From G025836975 sp048751585 (GTDB lineage Bacteria; Pseudomonadota; Gammaproteobacteria; Burkholderiales; Burkholderiaceae_B): a DNA stretch of 64,000 nucleotides. A program made the position numbers and the translations under genes. Under the pieces are notes generated by a model that was not told where the DNA came from, searched no databases, and was given only the letters and a program-made list of their open reading frames with translations. The stretch lies in contig NZ_JAZHOB010000011.1 in NCBI RefSeq assembly GCF_048751585.1, positions 105,393 through 169,392 on the forward strand. Reading direction: 5' to 3'. Positions 16,712-27,756 of this stretch are shown in pieces (position 1 is the first letter of the stretch; each line of letters starts with the position of its first letter).

Positions 16712-18211
16712 ATGGAATTTAGCACACAGACCACTGCTTCTTTGCATCAAATCAAAACACCGGCCCTGGCTATAGGCGTTTTCGGCGACGGCATCCTGAG
16801 CCCGGCCGCCGACATTATCGACCGCGCCAGCAACGGCGCCTTGCGCGAAGCACTGAAAACAGAATTCAAGGGCAAGCCCAATACCCATCTGGTCTTGCGG
16901 AATCTACCCGGAATATCCGCAACACGCGTCATTTTAGTCGGCCTTGGCAAACAGGACAGCTATAACGCCGCCGCCCACGCCGCCGGCGAGCTGGTCTTTG
17001 CCAATTACTGCGCCAACGCCGGTCTTGCCGAAGGCGTATCCGCCCTGGCCGCCATCGAATGCGCCGACGCCGGCCTGCGTGCCCGCGCGCGGGCCGCCGC
17101 TGTGGCGGCCGGACGTGCCACCTATCGCTACAACGCGACACTGAGCAAGAAACAGGACGACGCGCCCAAGCTAAGAAAGATAACGGTGTGGATAGCCCGC
17201 ACCCAGGCCACCGAGGCGCAAAACGGCCTGCGCGAAGGCCGGGCCATGGCCAACGGCATGAATCTTACGCGCTTGCTGGGCGACCTGCCGCCCAATGTGT
17301 GCACGCCGACCTATCTGGGCAGTACCGCTAAAAAGCTCGCCAAGGAATTCAAGAGCCTGAAGGCCGAGGTCCTGGACCGCAAGCAGATCGAAACCCTGAA
17401 AATGGGTTCTTTCCTGTCCGTGGCGCGCGGCTCGTACGAAGCGCCCGCCTTCATCGTCCTTAAGCACGCCGCGGCGGGCGGCAAGACGGCGAAGAACCGC
17501 AAGGCCCCCATCGTCCTGGTCGGCAAAGGCATCACCTTTGACGCCGGCGGCATTTCGCTCAAGCCCGCCGCCAACATGGACGAAATGAAGTACGACATGT
17601 GCGGCGCCGCCAGTGTGCTGGGCACCCTGCGCGCCGTGGCCGAGCTGGAACTGGACCGCGACGTCATCGGCCTGATACCCGCTTGCGAGAACCTGCCCAG
17701 CGGCCGCGCCAACAAGCCTGGCGATGTCGTGACCAGCATGTCGGGACAAACCATCGAAATCCTCAATACCGATGCCGAAGGCCGCCTGGTCCTGTGCGAC
17801 GCGCTGACCTATGCCGAGCGCTTCAAACCGGCCGCGGTCATCGACATCGCCACCCTGACCGGGGCCTGCGTCGTCGCCTTGGGGCATGTCAACACCGGCC
17901 TGTTCAGCAAGGACGACGCACTGGCCGACAGTCTGCTGCGCGCCGGCCGCGAGGCCAACGATACCGCCTGGCGCCTGCCTTTGGACGAGGCCTACCAGGA
18001 GCAACTGCGCTCCAACTTTGCCGACATCGCCAATATCGGCGGCCCTCCGGCCGGCGCCGTGACCGCCGCCTGCTTCCTGTCACGGTTTGCAGGCAGCTAT
18101 CCATGGGCCCACCTGGATATCGCCGGCACGGCATGGCGCAGCGGCAAGGACAAAGGCGCTTCCGGACGGCCTGTCCCCCTGCTGGTGCAGTATCTTCTGG
18201 GCCAGGCCTGA
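16712..18211 (+). CDS. pepA: Leucyl aminopeptidase (M17)
   Basis: The 499-residue protein belongs to the M17 family of hexameric, two-metal cytosol aminopeptidases, which release N-terminal residues from peptides. The metal and catalytic residues are all visible: K272 and D277 in GKGITFDAGG, D295 in KYDMCGA, and D354, E356 and R358 in the signature NTDAEGRL. In some bacteria PepA also binds DNA in recombination and regulation; nothing here tests that. The order lptF (divergent)-pepA-holC is the common one in proteobacteria. The start at 16712 gives the usual family length. Confidence 0.96.
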   Translation: MEFSTQTTASLHQIKTPALAIGVFGDGILSPAADIIDRASNGALREALKTEFKGKPNTHLVLRNLPGISATRVILVGLGKQDSYNAAAHAAGELVFANYCANAGLAEGVSALAAIECADAGLRARARAAAVAAGRATYRYNATLSKKQDDAPKLRKITVWIARTQATEAQNGLREGRAMANGMNLTRLLGDLPPNVCTPTYLGSTAKKLAKEFKSLKAEVLDRKQIETLKMGSFLSVARGSYEAPAFIVLKHAAAGGKTAKNRKAPIVLVGKGITFDAGGISLKPAANMDEMKYDMCGAASVLGTLRAVAELELDRDVIGLIPACENLPSGRANKPGDVVTSMSGQTIEILNTDAEGRLVLCDALTYAERFKPAAVIDIATLTGACVVALGHVNTGLFSKDDALADSLLRAGREANDTAWRLPLDEAYQEQLRSNFADIANIGGPPAGAVTAACFLSRFAGSYPWAHLDIAGTAWRSGKDKGASGRPVPLLVQYLLGQA

Positions 18212-18264
18212 CGCCGCGGCATGGCTATAAGGCACGCCGCACAGGCCGGGACGGGAGCCGCGCA

Positions 18265-18711
18265 ATGAGCCGGGTGGATTTCGCTTTCGGCGCCGCCGAC
18301 CGGCTGCGCATGGCATGCGAAGTGGTGCGCAAGCACTACCTGTCGGGCCGCCGCTTGATTGTCTATACCCAGGACAAGCAAAGGCTGGCCCGTTTCGACC
18401 GCCTGCTGTGGGGCTTCGACCCCGAGGCTTTTGTGCCCCATGTCCAGGCCGACGATCCGCTGGCCGCGCAGACCTCGGTGCTGCTTACCGCCACCGAGCC
18501 CATGCCCGCACCGCAGGCCGGACCGCCGCCCTGGCTGATCAACCTGGACTTGCAATGCCCGCCGGGCGCTGAGCGCTTCGAGCGCATACTGGAAATCGTG
18601 TCGGGCCACGAAGACGACAAGAATGCCGCGCGCCAGCGCTGGCGCGAATACCAGCAGGCCGGCCACGATCTGCATGCGCACGACGTCTCGCCAAAAGATA
18701 CAGGCGCATAA
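18265..18711 (+). CDS. holC: DNA polymerase III subunit chi
   Basis: The 148-residue protein matches HolC, which joins the clamp loader (through psi) to SSB during replication. Typical features are the start VDFAFGAADRLRMACEVVRKHY-like segment, RLIVYTQD in the middle, and the late PPWLINL with a conserved acidic tail. The ATG at 18265 is chosen because it begins at the family's usual N terminus. The open frame continues upstream only as read-through inside pepA. It starts 53 bp after pepA on the same strand, as in many proteobacteria. Confidence 0.88.
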   Translation: MSRVDFAFGAADRLRMACEVVRKHYLSGRRLIVYTQDKQRLARFDRLLWGFDPEAFVPHVQADDPLAAQTSVLLTATEPMPAPQAGPPPWLINLDLQCPPGAERFERILEIVSGHEDDKNAARQRWREYQQAGHDLHAHDVSPKDTGA

Positions 18712-18843
18712 TGTCGGAGGAAACCCGCATAAGTGCCCGTTTGGCTTGCATATTCAGTTATTTGTAAGTTATTCTGGCACTACGATTATGGAACCTGGGC
18801 CGCGCAGGCCTGTCCAATAGCTTCAAGAACCAAAGGATAGAAC

Positions 18844-19551
18844 ATGAGCGACTTTCGTCAACCTCTTGCAGACGCCAACGGCTACGCCTCCGCATCATCG
18901 CTGGCGGTACGCAACCGCGTCATGCGCAATACTTATTGGCTGCTGACCCTTTCGCTGATACCCACCGTGCTGGGCGCGCTGGTCGGCCTGAATACCGGCA
19001 TCAATCAGGTGATGGGCAGCAGCCCGGGCACCAGCGCCATCGTCTTCCTGGTGGGCGCCTTCGGCCTGATGTATCTTATCGAGCGCAACAAGAACAGTTC
19101 GCTGGGCGTCGCCCTGCTGCTGGCCTTTACTTTCTTCATGGGCATCATGCTGTCGCGCCTGTTGGGCCATGTCATGGGCCTGGCCAACGGGTCGCAGCTC
19201 ATCATGATGGCCTTCGGCGGCACCGCTGTGGTGTTTGGCGCCATGGCCAGCGTGGCCACGACCAGCAAGCGCGACTTCTCCACCATGCACAAATTCCTGT
19301 TCATCGGTGTCGTCATTCTTATCGTCGCGTCGCTGGCCAATATCTTCCTGCAGTTGCCGGCGCTCATGCTGACCATTTCGGTCATGGCCATCGCCATTTT
19401 CTCGGCTTTGCTGCTGGTGGACCTGCAACGCGTCATCAATGGCGGCGAAACCAATTACGTTACCGCCACCCTGGCCATCTACCTGGACGTCTACAACATT
19501 TTCGCCAACCTGCTGATGCTGCTGGGCATCTTCGGCGGCAACCGCGAATAA
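18844..19551 (+). CDS. Bax inhibitor-1 (YbhL/YccA) family membrane protein
   Basis: The 235-residue protein has seven hydrophobic segments and the BI-1 family pattern, including the start VMRNTYWLLTLSLIPTVLGA and the late acidic-tipped helices with YLDVYNIFANLLMLLGIFG at the C terminus. Bacterial members are inner-membrane proteins; some act as pH-dependent calcium leak channels, and YccA modulates the FtsH protease. The role here is not known. An AAGGA ribosome binding site precedes the ATG, and a strong terminator follows the gene. Confidence 0.9.
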   Translation: MSDFRQPLADANGYASASSLAVRNRVMRNTYWLLTLSLIPTVLGALVGLNTGINQVMGSSPGTSAIVFLVGAFGLMYLIERNKNSSLGVALLLAFTFFMGIMLSRLLGHVMGLANGSQLIMMAFGGTAVVFGAMASVATTSKRDFSTMHKFLFIGVVILIVASLANIFLQLPALMLTISVMAIAIFSALLLVDLQRVINGGETNYVTATLAIYLDVYNIFANLLMLLGIFGGNRE

Positions 19552-19602
19552 TCCTTGTGTTTTCGGGTGGCACGGCCGCCCGAAACGCAGATCACGGCAA
19601 GC

Positions 19603-19642
19603 AAAAACCCGGATCAGGCCTTGGCGCCGATCCGGGTTTTTT
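19603..19642 (+). terminator. Rho-independent terminator after the BI-1 gene
   Basis: A 13-bp perfect stem (AAAAACCCGGATC at 19603-19615 with GATCCGGGTTTTT at 19629-19641) has a 13-nt loop. The A-tract on one side and T-tract on the other make it potentially bidirectional. It would also serve transcripts arriving from the convergent EamA gene. Confidence 0.85.
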
Positions 19643-19724
19643 ACATCGGCGGTCTTTTAGCATTAACGGGGCGGCTTCCGCCCCAGACCTGATTCATGGG
19701 GGACAGCCTGTCGCTGCATGGGCA

Positions 19725-20609
19725 TTAGCGCCCTTCCTGCTGCCACTTGCGCGCACCTTCCGCCGCCATCAACGCAACAGCAAGCCAGATCGGTATATAG
19801 GTCAGCCAGGCGGATGGGCTTATGCTCTCGTCCAGGAACAGGTAGGCTACCCAAAAAAGCAAGACGGGTTCCACATAGCCCAGCAGCCCGAACAGGCCCA
19901 GGGGCAGCATGCGGCTGGCCGAGATATAGCCTATCAGGGCCGTTGAGCTGATCAAGCCCAGCACCGGTACCAGCCACAGCAGCCTGGGTGCGTGGGTAAA
20001 CTGGGCCAGCACGCTTACTTCCTGGGTATACAGGATGAATACGGCGGCCGGCGCTATCAACAGCATGTCGAACCACAAGGTGCTAAGCGAACCCATACGC
20101 AAGACGCGGCGCAGCATGAAATAAGGCGGATAGCCGAACATCACCAGGGCCGTCGCCCACGAAAACGAATTGACCCGGAACAGTTCATGCGCGACGCCCA
20201 GCGCCGCCACCAGGACCGCCACAGTCTGGATGCGGGTGAGTCTTTCCTTATAGACGGCGCGCCCCACCACCACCATGACCAGCGGCAGCAGGAAGTAGCC
20301 CATGGACACGTCCAGAGCCTTCCCATGCAGCGGCGCCCATACGAACAGCCATAATTGCACGCCGATCAGCATGGCGCTGACAAGCAGCAGCACGCCCAGG
20401 CGCACTTCGCCGCGCAGCCGGCCATGGATGGACCGGATCTCGTCCCAGCCTCGCGCGCGGGAAATAAGCAGCGCCAGGGCCGGCAAGGCCAAGACCACGC
20501 GCCAGGCGAAGATTTCCTCGCCGCTGAGCGGGTCCAGTATCGTCGCATAGTAATAAATGGCGGCGAAGAGGCAGGACGAAAACACCGACAGGACCACGCC
20601 CCGTTTCAT
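19725..20609 (-). CDS. EamA/RarD-family transporter
   Basis: The 294-residue protein has ten hydrophobic segments and the RarD-type EamA pattern, including ATILDPLSGEEIFAWRVVLALPALALL near the N terminus and the SASRMLPLGLFGLLGYVEPVLLF segment late. The family exports small metabolites or drugs across the inner membrane; the substrate is unknown. I chose the ATG at 20609 because it overlaps the PIN gene stop as ATGA, the coupling seen throughout this operon. An upstream ATG at 20618 and a TTG at 20624 are possible. It is the last gene of the lepA-lepB-rnc-era-recO-PIN run. Confidence 0.85.
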   Translation of the reverse strand: MKRGVVLSVFSSCLFAAIYYYATILDPLSGEEIFAWRVVLALPALALLISRARGWDEIRSIHGRLRGEVRLGVLLLVSAMLIGVQLWLFVWAPLHGKALDVSMGYFLLPLVMVVVGRAVYKERLTRIQTVAVLVAALGVAHELFRVNSFSWATALVMFGYPPYFMLRRVLRMGSLSTLWFDMLLIAPAAVFILYTQEVSVLAQFTHAPRLLWLVPVLGLISSTALIGYISASRMLPLGLFGLLGYVEPVLLFWVAYLFLDESISPSAWLTYIPIWLAVALMAAEGARKWQQEGR

Positions 20610-21187
20610 GCTGGACATAGACAAAGCCTGTTCAACCTAAAAAGACGCTCGCGCCGAAGAATGGCCTCTACCGGTTCGGGATCCCTGCCCGGAGCCAAGG
20701 CATAATCGGGCAGCTTGCGAAGCAGGTCCGACATCATGCCGGGATGATCCTGCCAGCAGCGAAGCAGCAATTGATCGGGGTCCAGCAGTTCCAGCCCAAG
20801 GCCGCGCAGTTCGGACCGATTGAAGTCCCTGATATTGCGTGTAACGATGGCCACGCCGCCCTGCGGCCGCCGCGCCAGCACCGCCCGGCCGGCCGCGACC
20901 ACATGCCAGTCCTTGGGGTCGCTGCGCCGCAGGCCAGCTTTGAACTCGGTCACGTCGCCCTGGTCCGCCAGCGGAAACGCCAGTTGCAGGGCGTCCCATT
21001 GCTCTTGCACATCGGCGTCGGAAACGCTCCACAGGCGCGCGGCGTTGCGCCGCCATTCGTCGCCGATGACGGGGCTCCATGCCAATTCAAAACAGCCCTG
21101 GGCGGCCAGGCGCAATAATGCCCTGCGCAAGACATTGGAGATCAGGACGCAGGTATCCAGCACGAGGGTCTCAGGCAGGGTGCTCAA
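20606..21187 (-). CDS. PIN-domain protein, putative ribonuclease
   Basis: The 193-residue protein has a PIN fold with the four expected acidic residues: D11 in LDTCVLISN, E44 in GDEWRRN, D93 in DPKDWHVVAAG and D121 in TRNIRDF. PIN proteins are usually metal-dependent RNases, often toxins, but no antitoxin gene adjoins this one. The start is the TTG at 21187, which overlaps the recO stop (ATTGA). It also overlaps the downstream EamA gene by 4 bp. The tight coupling to recO argues for a stable operon member rather than a mobile toxin. The C-terminal 60 residues are outside the core PIN fold. Confidence 0.82.
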   Translation of the reverse strand: MSTLPETLVLDTCVLISNVLRRALLRLAAQGCFELAWSPVIGDEWRRNAARLWSVSDADVQEQWDALQLAFPLADQGDVTEFKAGLRRSDPKDWHVVAAGRAVLARRPQGGVAIVTRNIRDFNRSELRGLGLELLDPDQLLLRCWQDHPGMMSDLLRKLPDYALAPGRDPEPVEAILRRERLFRLNRLCLCPA

Positions 21188-21768
21188 TATCGCTGCAACT
21201 CCATCAAGACTTTGCGGGTCAGCAGGGGCCGGCCCAGCAGTTCGTTCAGGCGGTCGCGCAGCGATGCGCGCAGTCCGGGTTCGAGCCGGGGATCGTCGAA
21301 GTCGGGCGGATCGTCGCCCAGCCCGTAGCCGGTTTCATTCAGCAGCACCCACTCGAAGCGCCTTAAAGCGCTGGCGGCGGGCTGCTGGACCGACAACTGC
21401 AGCAAGGCGGCATCGTAAGCCTCGTACAGGACGTCGTGCGGATCCTCGCGCGGCAGCAGGCGCAGCAATAATTCGTTCATGTACCAGGCCGACATATACG
21501 AACGGCCGCTCAGCGGCCGTATGCCCGCGGATTCGGCCCGCGTCAGGGTCTTGACCTCGCCCGCCCCGCTCCAGGACAGGAGCAGGGGCTGGAAAGCCGA
21601 CAGCACCGGGCGCAAGACTGAATAAGGCCTCTTGGCTCCTTTGGCTACCAGCGCCACGACGCCGTGATTGCGTGTAAATACCTGGACGATGAGCGAGGTT
21701 TCCCGCCACGCGGCGGCATGCAGCAAATAACCCGCGGCATCCTGAACGCGTTGCGTCCGCCTACTCAT
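21184..21768 (-). CDS. recO: DNA repair protein RecO
   Basis: The 194-residue protein matches RecO, which loads RecA onto SSB-covered DNA together with RecR. It starts with an OB-fold segment (DAAGYLLHAAAWRETSLIVQVFTRNHG) and includes KGAKRPYS, typical of the family. The ATG at 21768 is chosen because it overlaps the era stop by 8 bp and gives the standard N terminus; the longer frame upstream lies inside era. It is somewhat short compared with the roughly 240 residues of E. coli RecO, and the zinc-finger cysteines found in some members are absent. Confidence 0.9.
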   Translation of the reverse strand: MSRRTQRVQDAAGYLLHAAAWRETSLIVQVFTRNHGVVALVAKGAKRPYSVLRPVLSAFQPLLLSWSGAGEVKTLTRAESAGIRPLSGRSYMSAWYMNELLLRLLPREDPHDVLYEAYDAALLQLSVQQPAASALRRFEWVLLNETGYGLGDDPPDFDDPRLEPGLRASLRDRLNELLGRPLLTRKVLMELQRY

Positions 21769-22648
21769 ATCCCAATTCGCGCAAGGCACTCTCGCGATCG
21801 GACCAGCCCTTGCGCACCTTGATGTAGACATCCAGGTGCACCTGCTTGTCCAGCAGCTTGACCATGTCCTGCCGCGCCTCGGATGCAATGCGCTTCATGT
21901 GCGCACCGCCCGCGCCAAGCAGGATGGGACGATGCGTTTCGCGCTCGACCACCACGCAGGCGGCAACCCGGACGCCGGCGTCGTTCTCTTCCCACTCCTC
22001 GATGACCACGGTGCAGCCGTAAGGCAGTTCGTCGCCCACCAGGCGGAATATCTTTTCGCGGATGAGCTCGGCCACGATAAAGCGCATGGGCCGGTCGGTC
22101 AGCGTGTCTTCCTCGAACATGGGTTCGCCTTCGGGCAGGCGCGCACTGATCTCGCCAAGAAGGTTGTCCAGCTGCACCCCGCGCAAGGCGCTGACGGGCA
22201 CGACAGCCGAGTAGGGAAACTGCGCCATGATCTTGTTGACGTAGGCGAACATGTCGTTCTTGCTTTTCAGGGCATCGACCTTGTTGACCACCAATATGGT
22301 ATTGCCGGATTTTGGCAGCAGGGGCAGCAATTGCGCGTCGCCCGCCGACCACTTGCCCGCCTCGACCACATGGACGACCACGTCGACGTCGGCCAGCGCC
22401 TGGGTGACCACGCGGTTCATCATGCGGTTCATGGCTCCGCCATGGCGGGTCTGGAATCCCGGCGTGTCGACGAAAACGAATTGCTCATGTTCGCGCGTCA
22501 GCACGCCATGTATGCGGTGACGCGTGGTCTGGGCCTTGCGCGACACAATGGAAATCTTGCTGCCTATCAGCGCATTGGCCAGCGTGGATTTGCCCACATT
22601 GGGACGGCCGACGATGGCGACAAAGCCGCAACGGAATGGATTTGTCAT
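21761..22648 (-). CDS. era: GTPase Era
   Basis: The 295-residue protein is the ribosome-assembly GTPase Era, which binds the 3' end of 16S rRNA. The G1 motif GRPNVGKS is at residues 14-21, DTPG marks G3 and NKVD marks G4. A C-terminal KH domain follows, with VVERETHRPILLGAGGAHMKRI. The ATG at 22648 has a CAGGAG ribosome binding site and overlaps the rnc stop as ATGA. The longer upstream frame is rnc read in another frame. Confidence 0.96.
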   Translation of the reverse strand: MTNPFRCGFVAIVGRPNVGKSTLANALIGSKISIVSRKAQTTRHRIHGVLTREHEQFVFVDTPGFQTRHGGAMNRMMNRVVTQALADVDVVVHVVEAGKWSAGDAQLLPLLPKSGNTILVVNKVDALKSKNDMFAYVNKIMAQFPYSAVVPVSALRGVQLDNLLGEISARLPEGEPMFEEDTLTDRPMRFIVAELIREKIFRLVGDELPYGCTVVIEEWEENDAGVRVAACVVVERETHRPILLGAGGAHMKRIASEARQDMVKLLDKQVHLDVYIKVRKGWSDRESALRELGYE

Positions 22649-23403
22649 TTGTTCTCCTGGGAGACGGCAACAGGCAGTGAAAGCTGCGTCGACTTTCGGG
22701 CTCGGCCCGAACGCGACCCCTTGGCCGGGACCAGCGCGCTTATGGCCGCAATGGCCAGTTCGGCAGCCGACTGCTCGGCCGCGCGCCGGCTTGAACCGGC
22801 GGCCGCTACCTTGATTTCGAGCTTGGGAACCTGGCACTCGACTTCGAACATCTGATTATGCGCGGCTCCGTGCGTCGCCACCACGGTGTACAGGGGGAGA
22901 TCAAGCTTACGCGCCTGCAAGAGCTCCTGCAACAGCGTTTTCGGATCCTTGCCCAGCGTCTTGGGATCGACATTCACCAGCACCGGCTCGTACTGGCTGG
23001 CAATCACTTTCTGGGCCGCCTCGAACCCCCCATCCAGGAATACGGCGCCGAACAGCGCTTCCAGCGCATCGGCCAGGATGGACGGACGGCGGAAGCCGCC
23101 GCTTTTGAGCTCCCCTTCTCCCAGGCGCAGATACTGCGACAAGGACAGCCGGGTCGCGATGTCGGCCAGCGAGGCCTGCTTGACGAGGTTGGCGCGCAAG
23201 CGCGACAGGTCGCCCTCGTCGATTTTCGCGAACCGCTTGAACAGCAAGGCGGCCACCACGAAATTAAGCACGGAATCGCCCAGGAATTCCAGGCGCTCAT
23301 TATGATGAGCGCTATGGCTGCGATGCGTCAGCGCCTGCTCCAGCAGGGACGCATCATTGAACTGATGGCCCAGCGCTGCCTGCAAGGTAGCCAGCCCGGC
23401 CAT
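22645..23403 (-). CDS. rnc: Ribonuclease III
   Basis: The 252-residue protein has the RNase III signature NERLEFLGDSVL (E36, E39, D43) and the second acidic pair D112 and E115 in ADALEALFGA. A double-stranded RNA-binding domain starts near residue 155 (DPKTLLQELLQ). It processes rRNA precursors and structured mRNAs. The ATG at 23403 overlaps the lepB stop by one base, and the rnc stop overlaps the era start. A basic tail after about residue 230 (SRSGRARK) extends beyond the E. coli length. Confidence 0.96.
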   Translation of the reverse strand: MAGLATLQAALGHQFNDASLLEQALTHRSHSAHHNERLEFLGDSVLNFVVAALLFKRFAKIDEGDLSRLRANLVKQASLADIATRLSLSQYLRLGEGELKSGGFRRPSILADALEALFGAVFLDGGFEAAQKVIASQYEPVLVNVDPKTLGKDPKTLLQELLQARKLDLPLYTVVATHGAAHNQMFEVECQVPKLEIKVAAAGSSRRAAEQSAAELAIAAISALVPAKGSRSGRARKSTQLSLPVAVSQENK

Positions 23404-24290
23404 TACCTGAACCCGCCTATGCGGCTGGGCGAGCTGAAGTTCATCCAGATGAAAAAGGCCCGGCCGACGATGTATTCGTCGGGCACGAAGCCCCAATAAC
23501 GGCTGTCCAGGCTGTTGTCGCGGTTATCGCCCATCATGAAATAATGCCCCGGCGGCACCGTGCAGCGCACGCCGTTGCCCAGGTATTCGCAATTCTGGCG
23601 GAATGGGTAATCGGAAATGGCCATGTAGTCTTGCGACGCCTGCTTGTTAAGCAGGATATTGTGCTTCACCGTTCCCAATTGCTCGGCATAGCGGCCTACA
23701 TAGGCGGAGCGATCGGGTTCGTAATAGTCGCCATCGCGCTCATGCGCGACCTGCTGGCCATTGATGGTCAGCACCTTGTTCTGGTACTGCACGACATCGC
23801 CCGGCAGGCCGACCACCCGCTTGATGTAGTCGACATCGGGGTCCACCGGATAACGGAAGACCATGACGTCGCCTCGGCGCGGCGAACCGATATCGATGAT
23901 TTTCTTGTCGATGACGGGCAGGCGTATGCCGTACTGGAATTTGTTCACCAGGATCAAGTCGCCATTTTGCAGCGTGGGCAGCATGGAACCGGACGGTATG
24001 CGGAAGGGCTCGACCACAAAGGAGCGCAAGGCAAACACGAACAGAATGACGGGAAAGAAACTGACGCAGTATTCAATCCACCATGGCGCCTGGTTGGCCT
24101 TGTCGTAGGCTTCCTGGCGAACGCGCAGCGCCTCGGCCGCCGTAAGGCCCGCGGCGGACGGCTCGGTGGCCGCCATGGCCGCCACGGCGCCGGCCCGCCG
24201 TTTGGCGCGCAGGTAGAAGAAATCGAGACACCAGACGACGCCCGTCAGGATCAGCAATAAAAATAAAATAAGGGCGAAATCCCAGCTCAT
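23403..24290 (-). CDS. lepB: Signal peptidase I
   Basis: The 295-residue inner-membrane protein removes Sec and Tat signal peptides. Two N-terminal membrane segments (residues 5-27 and 78-92) are followed by the periplasmic catalytic domain, with Ser102 in the box SGSMLPTL and the general base Lys157 in DYIKRVVGLPGD. The later boxes MGDNRDNSLDSR and the C-terminal GRAFFIWM are typical. It sits between lepA (27 bp gap) and rnc (1 bp overlap), the classical order. Confidence 0.96.
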   Translation of the reverse strand: MSWDFALILFLLLILTGVVWCLDFFYLRAKRRAGAVAAMAATEPSAAGLTAAEALRVRQEAYDKANQAPWWIEYCVSFFPVILFVFALRSFVVEPFRIPSGSMLPTLQNGDLILVNKFQYGIRLPVIDKKIIDIGSPRRGDVMVFRYPVDPDVDYIKRVVGLPGDVVQYQNKVLTINGQQVAHERDGDYYEPDRSAYVGRYAEQLGTVKHNILLNKQASQDYMAISDYPFRQNCEYLGNGVRCTVPPGHYFMMGDNRDNSLDSRYWGFVPDEYIVGRAFFIWMNFSSPSRIGGFR

Positions 24291-24317
24291 ACCCGGTACA
24301 CCTTGTTGTTGTTCAAG

Positions 24318-26111
<1,794 letters not shown>

Positions 26112-26171
26112 AAACCTGCGAAAAGAAGCCCATCGATGGGGAATGAGCGGGTAAATAAGAGAAAAACATGA

Positions 26172-26201
26172 AAAAGGGAGCGCTAGAGGGCGCTCCCTTC
26201 T
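26172..26201 (-). terminator. Terminator after the rpoE-mucD operon
   Basis: A perfect 10-bp stem (26174-26183 with 26190-26199, loop of 6) is followed on the minus strand by a run of T residues. It lies 32 bp downstream of the mucD stop and separates the sigma-E operon from lepA. Confidence 0.85.
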
Positions 26202-26231
26202 GCTTTATGCCATTTTAGCTGTTTCTACGGA

Positions 26232-27725
26232 TTATTTTCCGGGCGTAACCGTTACCCACTGAGATTGATCGCCGCGCACCACCAGCAAGGCGGCGGCACG
26301 GGACTTATCCAGTCCGGATACGACCTTGGCATATTGCTCAGGTCCGGTGATATCGACATTATTGACCGTGACGATGATGTCGCCCACTGCCAGGCCGGCG
26401 GCGGCGGCGGGGCCTTCGACCTCCACCACCTGCACCCCGCCCTTGATATCGAGCTTGCCGGGGGCGGCATCGGCCACTTCGGTCACCTTCAGCCCCAGGA
26501 TGTCGGTGGGCGTCGCCTTGGGAGCGGCCGGCTTGGCGGCTTCGCCTTCGGTATCGGCATCCGGCATTTCGCCGACCTTGACCTGAAGGGTTTGCGTCTT
26601 GCCCTTGCGCCAGACTTCCATGGGAACCCGCTTGCCCGGCTTGGTGGCGCCGACGATGCGCGGCAGATCGGTCATGTGGGCGATTTCCTTGCCTTCGAAC
26701 TTGACGATGACATCGCCCGGGCGGACGCCGGCTTCAGCGGCGGGGCCGCCCTGCTCGACGTTGCTGACCATCGCACCCTTGGCGCCATCCAGGCCGATGG
26801 CCTTGGCCACCTCGTCGGAGACGGGTCCGATCTGCACGCCGATGCGGCCGCGCGTGACCTTGCCATGCGCTTTGAGCTGCTCTACGACACGCATGACTTC
26901 GTCGATGGGGATGGCCAGGGATATTCCCATGAAGCCGCCGCTTTGCGAAATGATCTGCGAATTGACACCCACTACCTGGCCGGACAGGTCGATCAGCGGC
27001 CCACCGGAATTACCGGGGTTCACCGCCACATCGGTCTGGATGAAAGGCAGGTAATCGCCGGTGTCGCGGTTGATGGCGCTGACGATACCGGAGGTGACGG
27101 TGGAATCCAGCCCGAAAGGCGAGCCGATGGCCAGGACCCACTGCCCTTTCTTGAGCTTGGTCGAATCGCCGATGGGCAATGGGACCAGATCTTTGGCGTC
27201 GATCTTGATGAGCGCCACATCGGTGCGGGGGTCGGTGCCTATGATCTTGGCCTTGTATTCCTTGCCCGACGTAAGCGTGACGAATATGCCGTTGGACTTG
27301 GCGACCACATGGTTATTGGTAAGGATGTAGCCGTCGTCCGAAATGATGAAGCCGGAGCCGACGCCGCGCGGCACCGTGCGTTCCTGCTCGGGCGCGGACG
27401 GGGTGTTGCGTTGGCGCGGGCCGGGTGCGCCCGGAGGCATGAAGTCGGGGCCGAAGAACCAGCGGAACATGTCGTAGGGATCGTTGCTGTTGGGACCCAT
27501 TGCCGGATTGCGCATGGGCACGGCTTCGGTCGTGCGGATATTGACCACCGACCCTTCCGTCTTCGCGACGACCTGGGTGAAGTCGGGGACCGACAATGTG
27601 GGAACCGCCGTCGTCTGGGCGTTGCCCACCCCGCCGATCGCCGCGCAGGCAACCAGCAAGCTTGCCGACGCGCAGGCCAGTAAGCGTTTTACCTTGCCAT
27701 TTCCTAGATAAGTAGAAAGCATCAT
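26232..27725 (-). CDS. mucD: DegP/MucD-type periplasmic serine protease
   Basis: The 497-residue protein is an HtrA-family protease and chaperone. After a signal sequence (about residues 1-36) comes a trypsin-like domain with the triad His139 (NNHVV), Asp169 (RTDVAL) and Ser240 (GNSGGP), then two PDZ domains (about 290-370 and 405-490). It degrades misfolded envelope proteins. Its position downstream of rpoE-rseA-rseB matches mucD of the pseudomonad alg/muc operon, so it belongs to the sigma-E response. I chose the ATG at 27725 because AGGAG lies 6 bp before it; the frame extends to a TTG at 27752. The gap to rseB is then 31 bp. Confidence 0.93.
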   Translation of the reverse strand: MMLSTYLGNGKVKRLLACASASLLVACAAIGGVGNAQTTAVPTLSVPDFTQVVAKTEGSVVNIRTTEAVPMRNPAMGPNSNDPYDMFRWFFGPDFMPPGAPGPRQRNTPSAPEQERTVPRGVGSGFIISDDGYILTNNHVVAKSNGIFVTLTSGKEYKAKIIGTDPRTDVALIKIDAKDLVPLPIGDSTKLKKGQWVLAIGSPFGLDSTVTSGIVSAINRDTGDYLPFIQTDVAVNPGNSGGPLIDLSGQVVGVNSQIISQSGGFMGISLAIPIDEVMRVVEQLKAHGKVTRGRIGVQIGPVSDEVAKAIGLDGAKGAMVSNVEQGGPAAEAGVRPGDVIVKFEGKEIAHMTDLPRIVGATKPGKRVPMEVWRKGKTQTLQVKVGEMPDADTEGEAAKPAAPKATPTDILGLKVTEVADAAPGKLDIKGGVQVVEVEGPAAAAGLAVGDIIVTVNNVDITGPEQYAKVVSGLDKSRAAALLVVRGDQSQWVTVTPGK

Positions 27726-27756
27726 GGAACTCCTAGGTTGATAATTCTTCAAATGA

